This document shows positions 1-8,003 of a DNA stretch of 64,000 bases, one piece after another (within the stretch, counting starts at the first letter, position 1; the number at the start of each line of letters is the position of its first letter). The DNA lies in assembly GCF_039631295.1 (NCBI RefSeq), contig NZ_JBDIVE010000001.1, forward strand, positions 620,001 through 684,000, written 5' to 3'. The position numbers and the translations under genes were made by a program. The stretch is from Viridibacterium sediminicola. GTDB taxonomy: Bacteria > Pseudomonadota > Gammaproteobacteria > Burkholderiales > Rhodocyclaceae. The notes below the pieces were generated by a model. It had not been told where the DNA came from, did not search any database, and saw only the letters and a program-made list of their open reading frames with translations.

Positions 1-298
1 GGGTCTCGCCCTCGATACGCTCCATCACCAGATACGGCTCACGCGCCAGATCGCCCTGTGCATACAGCGCTGGCACCGGGCCGCCGCCGGCCGCGGCCAG
101 CATCATCTGCTCGACTTCGAAGCTGACCACGGTGGCGCCCGATTCGCCCTGCTCCAGACGCGGCACCTTCATCACCGCCGGACCGGGCAGATCCTCGCGT
201 TCGACTTCGTAGATCACCGCCATCCCGCCGGCATGCAGACGGCGCAGGATGCGGAAACCATCCAGCTCGCTACCGGCCTCCAGGGTTGTCGCCTGCAT
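1..298 (-). CDS. Serine/threonine protein kinase, N-terminal part (cut by window edge)
   Basis: The gene runs off the left edge of the window, so only about 99 N-terminal residues are visible. They fit the N-lobe of a Hanks-type kinase: a glycine-rich loop (LHAGGMAVIYEV, about residues 21-32), a VMK strand with the likely ATP-binding lysine near residue 44, a helix-C glutamate (SFEVEQMM) and a hinge (YLVMERIEG). The ATG overlaps the TGA of the upstream metallophosphoesterase (TGATG), which implies translational coupling. The pair could act in a phosphorylation/dephosphorylation or nucleotide-signalling switch, but that is inference. The catalytic loop and any C-terminal sensor lie outside the window. 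Confidence 0.8.
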   Translation of the reverse strand, partial: MQATTLEAGSELDGFRILRRLHAGGMAVIYEVEREDLPGPAVMKVPRLEQGESGATVVSFEVEQMMLAAAGGGPVPALYAQGDLAREPYLVMERIEGET

Positions 299-1041
299 CA
301 AACCCGCCCCTCGACGTGCAAGGCAAAGCGCTCGGGCAAGCCCGCTGCGCGGATCTTGCGCGCCGTGCTGTGAAAATCATAAGGAAGCCTGAAAAAACGC
401 AGCTGGCATTGTGCGCGATCAAACAAGGCGTAGCGCGCACCCACCAGCTGGTCGCGCGGCTGCCCGCAGGCACCGACCACGGCCAGCCACTGGCGGTGGG
501 CGGCCACCGGAATGGCGATGCCCTCGCTGGGGTAGAAAGGTGTGATGCGCTCGTCGCGACCGGCGTAGAACAAGGCCGGTTCATGCACATGGCCGCTGAA
601 CACCCAGGGTGTCGCCGCCGCCGCCATGCTCGCCTGGGCCTGCAAACCATCGCGGATATAGGGCCACTGCGCGGGCGCGGCAGCGCTGGCATGGACCCAG
701 GTCATGCCGTCCTCGCGCAGCATCAGCGGCAAACTGCTGACAAACTCGGTCTGCGCGGCGTCGAGCTGGGCGCGGGTCCAGACCATCGCCGCGCGCGCCT
801 CGCTGTTCATGCTCTCGGCCTCGTCAGCCCGCAGCGCGGCATCATGGTTGCCGAGCACGGCGTGGTCGCCGGCCGCCACACAGGCGCGCACACGCTCGAC
901 CACGGCGACCGGGTCCGGCCCATAGCCGATGAGGTCGCCGAGAAATACCCGGCGCGTGGCGCCCTGCGCCGCGGCATGCGCCAGGACCGCATCCAGCGCT
1001 TCAATATTGCTGTGGATGTCGGCGATCAATGCGTATTTCAT
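298..1041 (-). CDS. Metallophosphoesterase (calcineurin-like, YfcE/ApaH-type)
   Basis: About 247 residues with the dinuclear-metal phosphoesterase motifs in order: DIHSN near the N terminus (D-x-H), GDLIGYGPDP (GD), GNHD, and FSGHVHEP near the C terminus (GH-x-H). I chose the ATG giving MKYALIADIHSN because the metal-binding strand starts directly there. A start 15 codons further upstream lies in the terminator region and adds nothing recognisable. Related proteins hydrolyse cyclic nucleotides, phosphoproteins or diadenosine polyphosphates, and the substrate cannot be told from sequence. The stop overlaps the start of the following kinase gene, so they are probably co-translated. A terminator hairpin separates it from the transporter gene upstream. 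Confidence 0.88.
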   Translation of the reverse strand: MKYALIADIHSNIEALDAVLAHAAAQGATRRVFLGDLIGYGPDPVAVVERVRACVAAGDHAVLGNHDAALRADEAESMNSEARAAMVWTRAQLDAAQTEFVSSLPLMLREDGMTWVHASAAAPAQWPYIRDGLQAQASMAAAATPWVFSGHVHEPALFYAGRDERITPFYPSEGIAIPVAAHRQWLAVVGACGQPRDQLVGARYALFDRAQCQLRFFRLPYDFHSTARKIRAAGLPERFALHVEGRV

Positions 1042-1060
1042 GGTGTCTGCACAATCCGAA

Positions 1061-1089
1061 AAAATGGCCCGCACGAAGCGGGCCATTTT
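1061..1089 (-). terminator. Rho-independent terminator after the MHS transporter gene
   Basis: A 12-bp perfect stem (AAAATGGCCCGC with GCGGGCCATTTT) closes a 5-nt loop. On the minus strand it is followed by a run of six T. It sits between the transporter stop and the metallophosphoesterase start. The A/T flanks make it potentially bidirectional. Confidence 0.85.
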
Positions 1090-1112
1090 GTTGCTGCTAG
1101 GGCGCCGGGGCC

Positions 1113-2756
1113 TCAGGCGACGTGAATATCACGATCCTTGGTTTCCGGCAGGAACAACGTGCCGATCACCGCCGTGGCAATCGCCACCACCACCGGATAC
1201 CACAAGCCGTAATACACGTCGCCGGTTGCGGCGACCATGGCGAAGGCGGTGGTCGGCAGGAAGCCGCCGAACCAGCCATTGCCGATGTGATACGGCAGGG
1301 ACATCGAGGTGTAGCGGATACGTGCCGGGAACAGCTCGACCAGCCAGGCGGCAATCGGGCCATAAACCATGGTCACGTAGATCACCAGCACCGTCAGCAA
1401 CACCCACACGGTGAGCTTGTCGATCTTGGCCGGATCCGCCTTGTCCGGGTAGCCCGCATCCTTCAGCGCGCCGCCGAGTGCCTTGGCAAATGCATCACCC
1501 TTGGCCTTGGCGTCTTCCTTGGACAGGCCCGCACCTTCGTAGCTGTCGATCAGCTTGTCGCCGACCTTGATCTGCGCCACAGCACCGGCAGCAGCCGGCT
1601 GGTTGCTGTAGTTGACCGACTTCTTGGCCAGCGCCGTTTTGGCGATGTCGCAAGAGCTGGTGAACTTGGCCTTGCCGATCGGATCGAACTGGAAGGAGCA
1701 GGCTGCCGGATCGGCAATCACGGTCACCGGCGCAGTCACCTGGGCCTTGGCCAGATCAGGATTGCCGGCATTGGCGATGGCCTTGAAGATCGGGAAGTAG
1801 GTCAGCGCAGCGATCACGCAGCCAATCATGATGATGGGCTTGCGACCGATGCGGTCAGACAGCGAACCGAAGAGGATGAAGAAAGGCGTGCCGGCAGCCA
1901 GTGCTGCAGCAATCAGCAGATTGGCCGTGACCCCGTCGATCTTGAGCGTCTGGGTGAGGAAGAACAGGGCATAGAACTGACCCGTGTACCACACCACTGC
2001 CTGACCAGCCGTTGCGCCGAACAGTGACAGCAACACCACCTTGAGGTTATCCCAGCGAGCGAAGGATTCGGTCAGCGGCGCCTTGGAAGCCTTGCCCTCA
2101 GCCTTCATGCGCTGGAACACTGGCGACTCGGAGAGCTGCATGCGGATCCACACCGAAACACCCAGCAACACCACCGAGAGCAGGAAGGGAATGCGCCAGC
2201 CCCAGCTGTCGAACTCTTCCGGCGACATGGTCTGACGCACGCCCAGAATCACCAGCAGCGACAGGAACAAGCCCAGCGTGGCGGTGGTCTGGATCCAGCT
2301 GGTGAAGAAGCCGCGCCGGTTCTTCGGTGCATGCTCGGCGACATAGGTCGCTGCACCGCCGTACTCACCACCGAGTGCCAGGCCTTGCAGCAGGCGCAAC
2401 ACGATGAGGATGATCGGCGCCGCAATGCCGATGGCGGCATACGAGGGTAACAAGCCCACCACGAAGGTCGACAAACCCATGATCAGGATGGTGACCAGGA
2501 AGGTGTATTTGCGACCGATCAGGTCCCCCAGGCGGCCAAAGAAGATGGCGCCGAAAGGCCGTACCGCGAAACCTGCCGCAAAGGCCAGCAGGGCGAAGAT
2601 GAAACCGGTGGTTTCATTGACGCCCGAGAAGAATTGCTTGGCGATGATGGCCGCCAGCGAACCATAAAGATAAAAGTCATACCACTCGAACACGGTGCCC
2701 AGCGAGGACGCGAAAATGACCATCCGCTCCCCTTTGGTGATGCCTTCATTCGCCAT
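1113..2756 (-). CDS. MFS transporter, metabolite:H+ symporter (MHS) family
   Basis: A 547-residue inner-membrane protein with 12 predicted helices. It carries the MHS signatures FEWYDFYLYGSLA near the N terminus, the loop-2 motif GRLGDLIGRKYTF and a C-terminal GTLFLPETKDRD. Family members carry organic acids such as citrate, shikimate, dicarboxylates or proline/betaine with protons. Compared with the usual 430-450 residues it has a soluble insert of about 130 residues (roughly 330-455) between two C-half helices, containing two cysteines. An ideal Shine-Dalgarno AGGAGG lies 8 nt before the ATG (2765-2770). It is transcribed alone, with a terminator downstream. The substrate is unknown. Confidence 0.9.
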   Translation of the reverse strand: MANEGITKGERMVIFASSLGTVFEWYDFYLYGSLAAIIAKQFFSGVNETTGFIFALLAFAAGFAVRPFGAIFFGRLGDLIGRKYTFLVTILIMGLSTFVVGLLPSYAAIGIAAPIILIVLRLLQGLALGGEYGGAATYVAEHAPKNRRGFFTSWIQTTATLGLFLSLLVILGVRQTMSPEEFDSWGWRIPFLLSVVLLGVSVWIRMQLSESPVFQRMKAEGKASKAPLTESFARWDNLKVVLLSLFGATAGQAVVWYTGQFYALFFLTQTLKIDGVTANLLIAAALAAGTPFFILFGSLSDRIGRKPIIMIGCVIAALTYFPIFKAIANAGNPDLAKAQVTAPVTVIADPAACSFQFDPIGKAKFTSSCDIAKTALAKKSVNYSNQPAAAGAVAQIKVGDKLIDSYEGAGLSKEDAKAKGDAFAKALGGALKDAGYPDKADPAKIDKLTVWVLLTVLVIYVTMVYGPIAAWLVELFPARIRYTSMSLPYHIGNGWFGGFLPTTAFAMVAATGDVYYGLWYPVVVAIATAVIGTLFLPETKDRDIHVA

Positions 2757-2962
2757 TTGAAGCTCCTCCTTGTTGGCACGGGCACAGGTGCCCGGCTGTT
2801 TTGGTTGTTGTTGCAGCTTCAGACTAGGAGGCGATGCTTACTCACAACTTACGCACTCGTCATGCACTGCAGCAATCGCCGCTGCTTGTCGGGCAAGAGC
2901 GATGACGCCACGCGGCTTTGACACCATGACGCTGCGCAACATCCGGGGCCAAAACTTCTCCC

Positions 2963-2991
2963 GGAACAGCGCAGGGCCGTGGTCTTATAAT
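2963..2991 (+). promoter_or_regulatory. Candidate sigma-70 promoter for the ferredoxin operon
   Basis: A perfect -10 box TATAAT lies at 2986-2991. GGAACA sits 17 bp upstream as a weak -35. The ATG at 3020 follows about 28 nt after the -10. The weak -35 limits confidence. Confidence 0.5.
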
Positions 2992-3019
2992 GGTCGGGAT
3001 CAATTTCGGGACTGGCCTC

Positions 3020-3331
3020 ATGGACTCGTACTTCAAGCACCACGTCTTCTTTTGCTGCAACCAACGCCCGGCGCCGGACCAGAGCTGCGCCGCCCTCGGC
3101 GCCAATGAACTGCAGGCGTACGCCAAGCAGCGCATCAACGCCCTCGGGCTCAATGGCAAGGGCAGCATCCGCATCAACAAGGCCGGCTGCCTGGGCCGCT
3201 GCGACGAAGGCCCGGTGCTGGTGGTCTATCCCGAAGGCGTCTGGTATCGCTTCGTCGATGAGAGCGATATTGACGAGATCATCAGCGAACACCTGCAAAA
3301 CGGTCGTCCGGTGGAGCGTCTGAAGCTATGA
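3020..3331 (+). CDS. Thioredoxin-like [2Fe-2S] ferredoxin
   Basis: A 103-residue small acidic protein of the thioredoxin-fold [2Fe-2S] ferredoxin family, similar to the NuoE C-terminal fold. The candidate cluster ligands are cysteines in HHVFFCCNQRP and SCAALG near the N terminus and the pair in NKAGCLGRCDEGP. I chose the ATG of MDSYFKHH because the family begins there. A start ten codons upstream would lie only a few bases after the -10 box. The gene overlaps the following hydrolase by four bases (ATGA), so the two are probably translated together. It is likely an electron carrier; the partner is unknown. Confidence 0.87.
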   Translation: MDSYFKHHVFFCCNQRPAPDQSCAALGANELQAYAKQRINALGLNGKGSIRINKAGCLGRCDEGPVLVVYPEGVWYRFVDESDIDEIISEHLQNGRPVERLKL

Positions 3332-3978
3332 GCGCAGTCGGCAATGGCGTGCAGCTGATCGACGGCCCGGCCGGCCGCATCGAGCTGCTGGTGGACCTGC
3401 CCGCCAGCGTCAAGGGCATCGCCCTGGTGGCGCATCCGCACCCGCTGTTTGGCGGCGCCAATACCAACAAGGTGGCCTACACCCTGGCGCGCACCCTGCG
3501 TGATCTGGGCTATTGCGCGCTGCGGCCGAACTTCCGCGGCGTCGGCCAGACCGAGGGCAGCCACGACAATGGTCAAGGCGAAACCGAAGACCTGCTCGCC
3601 GTGCTGGCCTGGGCGCATGCGCAGTGGCCGGATGCGCCGGCCACCGTGCTGGCCGGCTTCTCCTTCGGCGCCTATGTGCAGACGCGCGTGGCGCACCGCC
3701 TCAGCGATGCCGGCACGCCGGCCAAGCGCCTGATCCTGGTCGGCACGGCTGCCGGTCATGTAGAAGGTGCACGCCAGTACGACACCGCCGCAGTCGGCGC
3801 CGACACCCTGGTGATCCACGGCTCGCAAGACGAAACCGTGCCGCTCGGCAATGTGCTGGCCTGGGCCGAGCCGCTGGAAGTGCCGGTGGTGGTCGTGCCC
3901 GGCGCGGATCACTTTTTCCATGCGCGGCTGCACATCATCCGTGACATCATCAACCGTGCGTCCTGCGAATGCGCCTGA
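3328..3978 (+). CDS. Alpha/beta hydrolase (serine hydrolase)
   Basis: A 216-residue cytosolic alpha/beta-hydrolase. The nucleophile elbow is GFSFGAY (Ser near residue 113), the oxyanion-region motif is AHPHPLFGG, a late Asp lies in VIHGSQDETVP, and the likely catalytic His is in PGADHFFHARL. This matches the small dienelactone-hydrolase/CocE-like group. Its start overlaps the ferredoxin stop, and the GST gene follows 41 bp later. Pairing with a ferredoxin recurs in betaproteobacteria as far as I recall, but no joint function is established. The substrate is unknown. Confidence 0.85.
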   Translation: MSAVGNGVQLIDGPAGRIELLVDLPASVKGIALVAHPHPLFGGANTNKVAYTLARTLRDLGYCALRPNFRGVGQTEGSHDNGQGETEDLLAVLAWAHAQWPDAPATVLAGFSFGAYVQTRVAHRLSDAGTPAKRLILVGTAAGHVEGARQYDTAAVGADTLVIHGSQDETVPLGNVLAWAEPLEVPVVVVPGADHFFHARLHIIRDIINRASCECA

Positions 3979-4019
3979 AGCCAGGCCGATCCACACCCGC
4001 CCTCTGAAAGAACCGTGCC

Positions 4020-4625
4020 ATGAAACTCGTCATCTCGCTGACCAGTCCTTACGCCCGCAAGGTACGCATCGCGATGCGCGAGAAACAGCTCGCCTTCGAT
4101 GAGATCATCGAGCAGCCCTGGGCCGCCGATACCCAGATTACGGAATACAACCCGCTGGGCAAGGTGCCGGCGCTGGTCACCGAGGATGCCGGCGTGCTCT
4201 TCGACTCGAACGTGATCCTCGAATACCTTGAGCTGAAAGCCGCCCCGCCGCTGCTGCCGGAAGACCGCGTCGCCGCGCTGCAGGTGCGCCAGCTGGTGCT
4301 GCTCGCCGATGGCATCGCGGATGCCGGCGTGGCGGTAGTACTTGAACGCCGCCGTGCCGCCGCGCAGCAGGATGCCGGCTGGGTGGCGCGCCAGCTGGGC
4401 AAGGTCGAACGCGGCCTGGGCGCCCTCGAAGCGCTCAGCCTGGATCGTCAATACCTCGTCGGCAATGCCTTCAGCCAGGCCGACATCGCCGCCAGCTGCA
4501 TGTTGCTGTGGCTGGATTTCCGCCTGCCCGAGCTCGACTGGCGCAGCCGCTTTCCGGCGCTGGCCAATTATCTGGCGCCGCTCGCCGCGCGCCCCAGCTT
4601 CACCGCCACCGTGCCCCAGGCCTGA
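4020..4625 (+). CDS. Glutathione S-transferase family protein
   Basis: 201 residues with the GST layout. An N-terminal thioredoxin fold begins MKLVISLTSPYARKVRIAM, with Ser/Tyr at the usual active-site position. The cis-Pro and glutathione gamma-glutamyl site follow (GKVPALV, then DSNVILEYL). After that comes an all-helical C-terminal domain (about residues 85-195) with the N-capping region FSQADIAASCMLLWLDF. It lies in the ferredoxin-to-ridA run on the plus strand and is probably cotranscribed. It may act in detoxification or as a stringent-starvation-like GST. The substrate is not predictable. Confidence 0.87.
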   Translation: MKLVISLTSPYARKVRIAMREKQLAFDEIIEQPWAADTQITEYNPLGKVPALVTEDAGVLFDSNVILEYLELKAAPPLLPEDRVAALQVRQLVLLADGIADAGVAVVLERRRAAAQQDAGWVARQLGKVERGLGALEALSLDRQYLVGNAFSQADIAASCMLLWLDFRLPELDWRSRFPALANYLAPLAARPSFTATVPQA

Positions 4626-4633
4626 AAGCGCTC

Positions 4634-5212
4634 ATGTCATTCCACCCCCTGCAGCCCTGGCTGCCTCGCCTCGCCCTGCTGCTCTGCCTCAGCCTCGCGC
4701 CGCTGGCCCAGGCCGCGCCTGCCGCCGCCAACAGCGCCAAGCGTGAAGACATCGCCAAGCTGCTCAAGCTGACCCACAGCGAGCGCATGGCCAACCAGCT
4801 GGTCGAGCTGAGCTTGCAGGGCGTGCGCCAGTCGCTGAAGCGCTGCAACAACTGCACGCGGCAGACCTTCGACATCATCGAGCAAGAGACCCGCAAACTG
4901 TTCGAGGACAGCCTCAACAGCCCCGGCGGCTGGTTCGACCAGATGGTGCGCGTGTACGACGCGCATTTCACGGCCGAGGAGATCCGCGGCCTGCTGCGCT
5001 TCTACCAGAGCCCGCTGGGCAAGCGCCTGATCAGCGAAACACCGCTCATCGCCCAGGAAGGCCTGGTCGCCGGCCAGCAGTGGAGCCAGTCGCTCGGCGG
5101 GCCGTTGGAACAACGTATCCGCAGCGCGCTGGGCAAGGCTGGCCTGCCGATGCCGACCATGGCGCCGGATGCCGCGCCCGCTGCCGCCCTGCCTGAACGC
5201 ACCAAGAGGTAA
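4634..5212 (+). CDS. DUF2059 domain periplasmic protein
   Basis: About 192 residues. The start giving MSFHPLQPWLPRLALLLCL creates a standard Sec signal peptide ending near AQAAP and lies 8 bp after the GST stop. The mature part contains the DUF2059 region (about residues 90-170), with the typical FTAEEIRGLLRFYQSPLGK. That segment recurs in secreted proteins of unknown function. A CNNC pair precedes it (about residues 72-75), which might form a disulfide given dsbD downstream. The C-terminal 25 residues are low-complexity Ala/Pro. The function is unknown. Confidence 0.82.
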   Translation: MSFHPLQPWLPRLALLLCLSLAPLAQAAPAAANSAKREDIAKLLKLTHSERMANQLVELSLQGVRQSLKRCNNCTRQTFDIIEQETRKLFEDSLNSPGGWFDQMVRVYDAHFTAEEIRGLLRFYQSPLGKRLISETPLIAQEGLVAGQQWSQSLGGPLEQRIRSALGKAGLPMPTMAPDAAPAAALPERTKR

Positions 5213-5217
5213 GCACC

Positions 5218-5550
5218 ATGCAATCGACTGCGCCCCTGCTGGTCATGACCAATGCGCCCGACGCCGAGGTGGCGCGCAAGATCGCCCGCAATCTGGTCGA
5301 GCGCAAGCTGGCTGCCTGCGTGAACATCCTCACCCCCTGTCAGTCGGTCTACAACTGGCAGGGCGCGGTCGAGGATTCCAATGAAATCCCGCTGCTGATC
5401 AAGACCACGGCGGGCCGCTACGGCGCGCTGGAAGCGGCAATCGTCGCGCTGCATCCCTACGAAGTGCCGGAGATCATCGCCCTGCCGCTCTCGCACGGCC
5501 TGCCCGAGTACCTGAACTGGGTCGTCAATGAGACAACGCACCGCGACTGA
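5218..5550 (+). CDS. cutA: Divalent-cation tolerance protein CutA
   Basis: 110 residues, the normal length for CutA, a small trimeric ferredoxin-like protein linked to copper tolerance and, in some reports, cytochrome c biogenesis. Visible family motifs are VARKIARNLVERKLAACVNI, SVYNWQG, EIPLLIKT and the signature HPYEVPEIIALPL. In gammaproteobacteria cutA commonly precedes dsbD, and the same order occurs here with a 90-bp gap, which supports both calls. The ATG lies 6 bp after the DUF2059 gene, with AGAGG just upstream as ribosome-binding site. Confidence 0.95.
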   Translation: MQSTAPLLVMTNAPDAEVARKIARNLVERKLAACVNILTPCQSVYNWQGAVEDSNEIPLLIKTTAGRYGALEAAIVALHPYEVPEIIALPLSHGLPEYLNWVVNETTHRD

Positions 5551-5639
5551 GGGAACCTCTCCCTGAGCAGGCAGTCCGAAAGCCAGACCTGCCGCGCCCT
5601 GCGCACCCCCAGCGACATCTCCTAGCCAACCCGCACGCC

Positions 5640-7436
5640 ATGCTCCTGATCCGCGCCCTGCTCGTCCTGTGCCTGTTTGCCCACAGCGCCATCCTGCTCG
5701 CCGACGAGGAGCCGCTGCCGCCGGATCAGGCCTTCCGCCTCGCCGCAGCCAATCTGCTGGACACGCACGAAGTGCAGCTGCAATTGCAGGTGGCGCCGGG
5801 CTATTACCTGTACCGCGACAAGTTCGAGTTCCGCCTCGATCCCGGCGGCCCGCTGGCGGGCAGCGCGGCGCGCTATCCGCAGGGTGAGATCCACGAAGAC
5901 CGCTTCTTCGGCAAGCAGACCATCTTCAAGAACCGCTTCACTATTGCACTGCCGGTGCCAGCCACGACCGACGAGCACAGCCAGCTGTTCCTCACCGTGC
6001 AGGGCTGCTCGGAAAAGCTCGGTGTCTGCTACCCGCCCTTCGAGATTGCCGCCACGCTGAAAGCCGCCAGCATGAGCCTGGCCCCCGGCGCGAGCGGCGG
6101 CAGCTTGCTCGGCACGCTGGGCGGCCAGCCCGCCGCCCTCATCGAGACGCCGGAGAGCCGCATCGCCATGCCGGGAGAACTGATCCCCGCCGAGGACAGC
6201 CGCATCGCCGGCCTGCTCGGCAGCGGCAAGCTGCTGGCGATTGTCGGCAGCTTCTTCGGCTTCGGGCTGTTGCTGGCCTTCACGCCCTGCGTGCTGCCGA
6301 TGCTGCCGATTCTCTCCGGCATCATCGTCGGCAAGGGCGCCACCATCAGCCGCGCGCGCGCCCTGCTGCTGTCCTGCGCCTATGTGCTGGGCATGGCGCT
6401 CACCTACACGGCGGCCGGCATCGCCGCCGGCTACACCGGCGCGGCGCTGAGTACCTGGTTGCAGAACGCCTGGGTGCTGGCGGCGCTGGCCCTGCTGTTC
6501 GTGCTGCTGGCACTGCCGATGTTCGGCCTGTTCGAGCTGCAATTGCCGAGCAGCTTGCAAAGCCGCCTCGCCGCATTCGCCAACCGGCAGGGCAGCTCGC
6601 TCGGCGGTCTGGCACTGATGGGCGCGATCTCGGCCCTGGTCGTCGGCCCCTGCATGACCGCACCGCTGGCCGGCGCCCTGCTGTCCATCGCGCAAAGCGG
6701 CGATGCGCGGATCGGCGGCATCGCGCTGTTCGCGCTGGCCATCGGCATGGGCACGCCGCTGATCCTGATTGGCGTGCTGGCGCGTCACTGGCTGCCGCGC
6801 CCCGGACCGTGGATGGATGGCGTCAAAGCCTTTTTCGGCTGGCTGCTGCTGGCTACCGCCTTGTGGCTGCTCTATCCGGTGCTGCCGCCGGGCCTGTTCA
6901 GCGCGCTGGCGGTGCTGATGCTGGCGGTGCCGGCGCTGCTGCTGTGGCTGCGCAGCCGCCGCATGCAGACGCCGGCTTACCGCCTCACACGCCTCACGGC
7001 CGTGCTCCTGCTGCTCGGCGCGCTTGGTCTGGGCAGCTGGCAGCTCAGTCAGCACCAGGCGCGCAGCCAGGTCGCGGCGCTGCCTTTTGCCGCGATCCAC
7101 ACGATTGCCGAGCTGGATCAGGCACTTGCCCGCAGCACACAGCCGGTGCTGCTCGATTTCTACGCCGACTGGTGCGTCTCCTGCCGCGAGATGGAGCACT
7201 ACACACTGCGTGATCCGGCAGTGCGCGAGCGCCTGGCCGGCTTCACCCTGCTGCGGGTGGACGTTACCGCCAACACGCCGGACGATCAGGCGCTGCTCAA
7301 GCGCTTTGCGCTCTACGCGCCGCCGGCCATGCTGTTTTTCAAGGGCGGGCAGGCCGCCGGACGCGTCATCGGTTACAAGGATGCCGAGGACTTCGCCGCC
7401 CTGCTCGACCGCATCCATTCAGGAAACACACCATGA
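5640..7436 (+). CDS. dsbD: Thiol:disulfide interchange protein DsbD
   Basis: 598 residues, full length for DsbD, which moves electrons from cytoplasmic thioredoxin across the inner membrane to periplasmic reductive pathways. A signal peptide ends near LLADEEP. The N-terminal alpha domain has its cysteine pair (GCSEKLGVCYPP, about residues 123-130). Eight membrane helices follow (about 200-460), with the paired membrane cysteines in FTPCVLPMLPI and VGPCMTAPLAG. The C-terminal gamma thioredoxin domain carries CVSC in DWCVSCREME (about residue 515). All six redox cysteines are present, so it should be functional. Its stop overlaps the ridA start (ATGA). Confidence 0.96.
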   Translation: MLLIRALLVLCLFAHSAILLADEEPLPPDQAFRLAAANLLDTHEVQLQLQVAPGYYLYRDKFEFRLDPGGPLAGSAARYPQGEIHEDRFFGKQTIFKNRFTIALPVPATTDEHSQLFLTVQGCSEKLGVCYPPFEIAATLKAASMSLAPGASGGSLLGTLGGQPAALIETPESRIAMPGELIPAEDSRIAGLLGSGKLLAIVGSFFGFGLLLAFTPCVLPMLPILSGIIVGKGATISRARALLLSCAYVLGMALTYTAAGIAAGYTGAALSTWLQNAWVLAALALLFVLLALPMFGLFELQLPSSLQSRLAAFANRQGSSLGGLALMGAISALVVGPCMTAPLAGALLSIAQSGDARIGGIALFALAIGMGTPLILIGVLARHWLPRPGPWMDGVKAFFGWLLLATALWLLYPVLPPGLFSALAVLMLAVPALLLWLRSRRMQTPAYRLTRLTAVLLLLGALGLGSWQLSQHQARSQVAALPFAAIHTIAELDQALARSTQPVLLDFYADWCVSCREMEHYTLRDPAVRERLAGFTLLRVDVTANTPDDQALLKRFALYAPPAMLFFKGGQAAGRVIGYKDAEDFAALLDRIHSGNTP

Positions 7437-7783
7437 TTGAACGATTCGGAGTCACTCAGCGCTATGCCGATGCCGTCAGCTTCAATGGCATCGTGCAGGC
7501 GGTGGAAGTGCCCAGCAGCACCGAAGGCGACATCGGCACGCAGACGCAAAGCCTGCTCGACAGCCTGGAGCGCACCCTGCTCGCCGCCGGCTCGTGCAAG
7601 GACCGCCTGCTGATGGCGACGATCTACCTCGTAGACATGGACGACTACGCCGGCATGAACGCGGTGTGGGACAACTGGCTGCCGGCCGGCTGTGCGCCGG
7701 CGCGTGCCTGCGTCAAGGTGGCCGGCCTGGCGCAAGCGGGCTGGCGTATCGAGATTGCCGTCAGCGCTGCAAAACTTCCCTAG
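7433..7783 (+). CDS. RidA/YjgF family enamine/imine deaminase
   Basis: 116 residues. RidA-fold proteins form trimers and hydrolyse reactive enamines/imines from PLP enzymes such as threonine dehydratase. The arginine needed for catalysis is present in PARACVKVAGLA, and the conserved Glu in IEIAVSA. This favours a genuine deaminase, although members with this arginine can also have specialised roles. Translation is coupled to dsbD through a 4-bp overlap. It is the last gene of the plus-strand run and is followed by a repeat element. Confidence 0.9.
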   Translation: MIERFGVTQRYADAVSFNGIVQAVEVPSSTEGDIGTQTQSLLDSLERTLLAAGSCKDRLLMATIYLVDMDDYAGMNAVWDNWLPAGCAPARACVKVAGLAQAGWRIEIAVSAAKLP

Positions 7784-7801
7784 AGCCAGTTCGCGATCTT
7801 T

Positions 7802-7960
7802 GAATCAGCCATGCCAAGGTTTCGGATAGTGGTCTTTGTCGTGAAGGACGCCAAGAAAAGCGAAGGTTCGCAAAGGTTCAAATCTCAGGACTCTTTTGAC
7901 CGGATTACTTTGCGAAACTTTCTTTGTTTTTCTTCGCGCCCTTCGCGTCAAAAATGCGGT
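7802..7960. repeat. Dispersed palindromic repeat, copy A
   Basis: About 159 bp lying between the 3' ends of ridA and phzF. Its arms are imperfect inverted repeats: GTGAAGGACGCCAAGAAAAG on the left, and TTTTTCTTCGCGCCCTTCGC followed by GTCAAAAA on the right. The middle differs in sequence. The same unit, including the left flank ATCAGYCATRCCAAGGT, recurs at 17726-17882 in another tail-to-tail gap. It has no coding potential. It could act as a bidirectional transcription stop or be a small non-autonomous mobile element. Confidence 0.75.
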
Positions 7961-8003
7961 GCTTGATCTCATCCATGAACAATAAAGATCATGAACAGCA
8001 CGC

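Noticed and set aside
7802..7960. Repeat copies considered as a CRISPR array
   Set aside because: There is one palindromic unit per site with no regularly spaced repeats or spacers, and no cas genes in the window.
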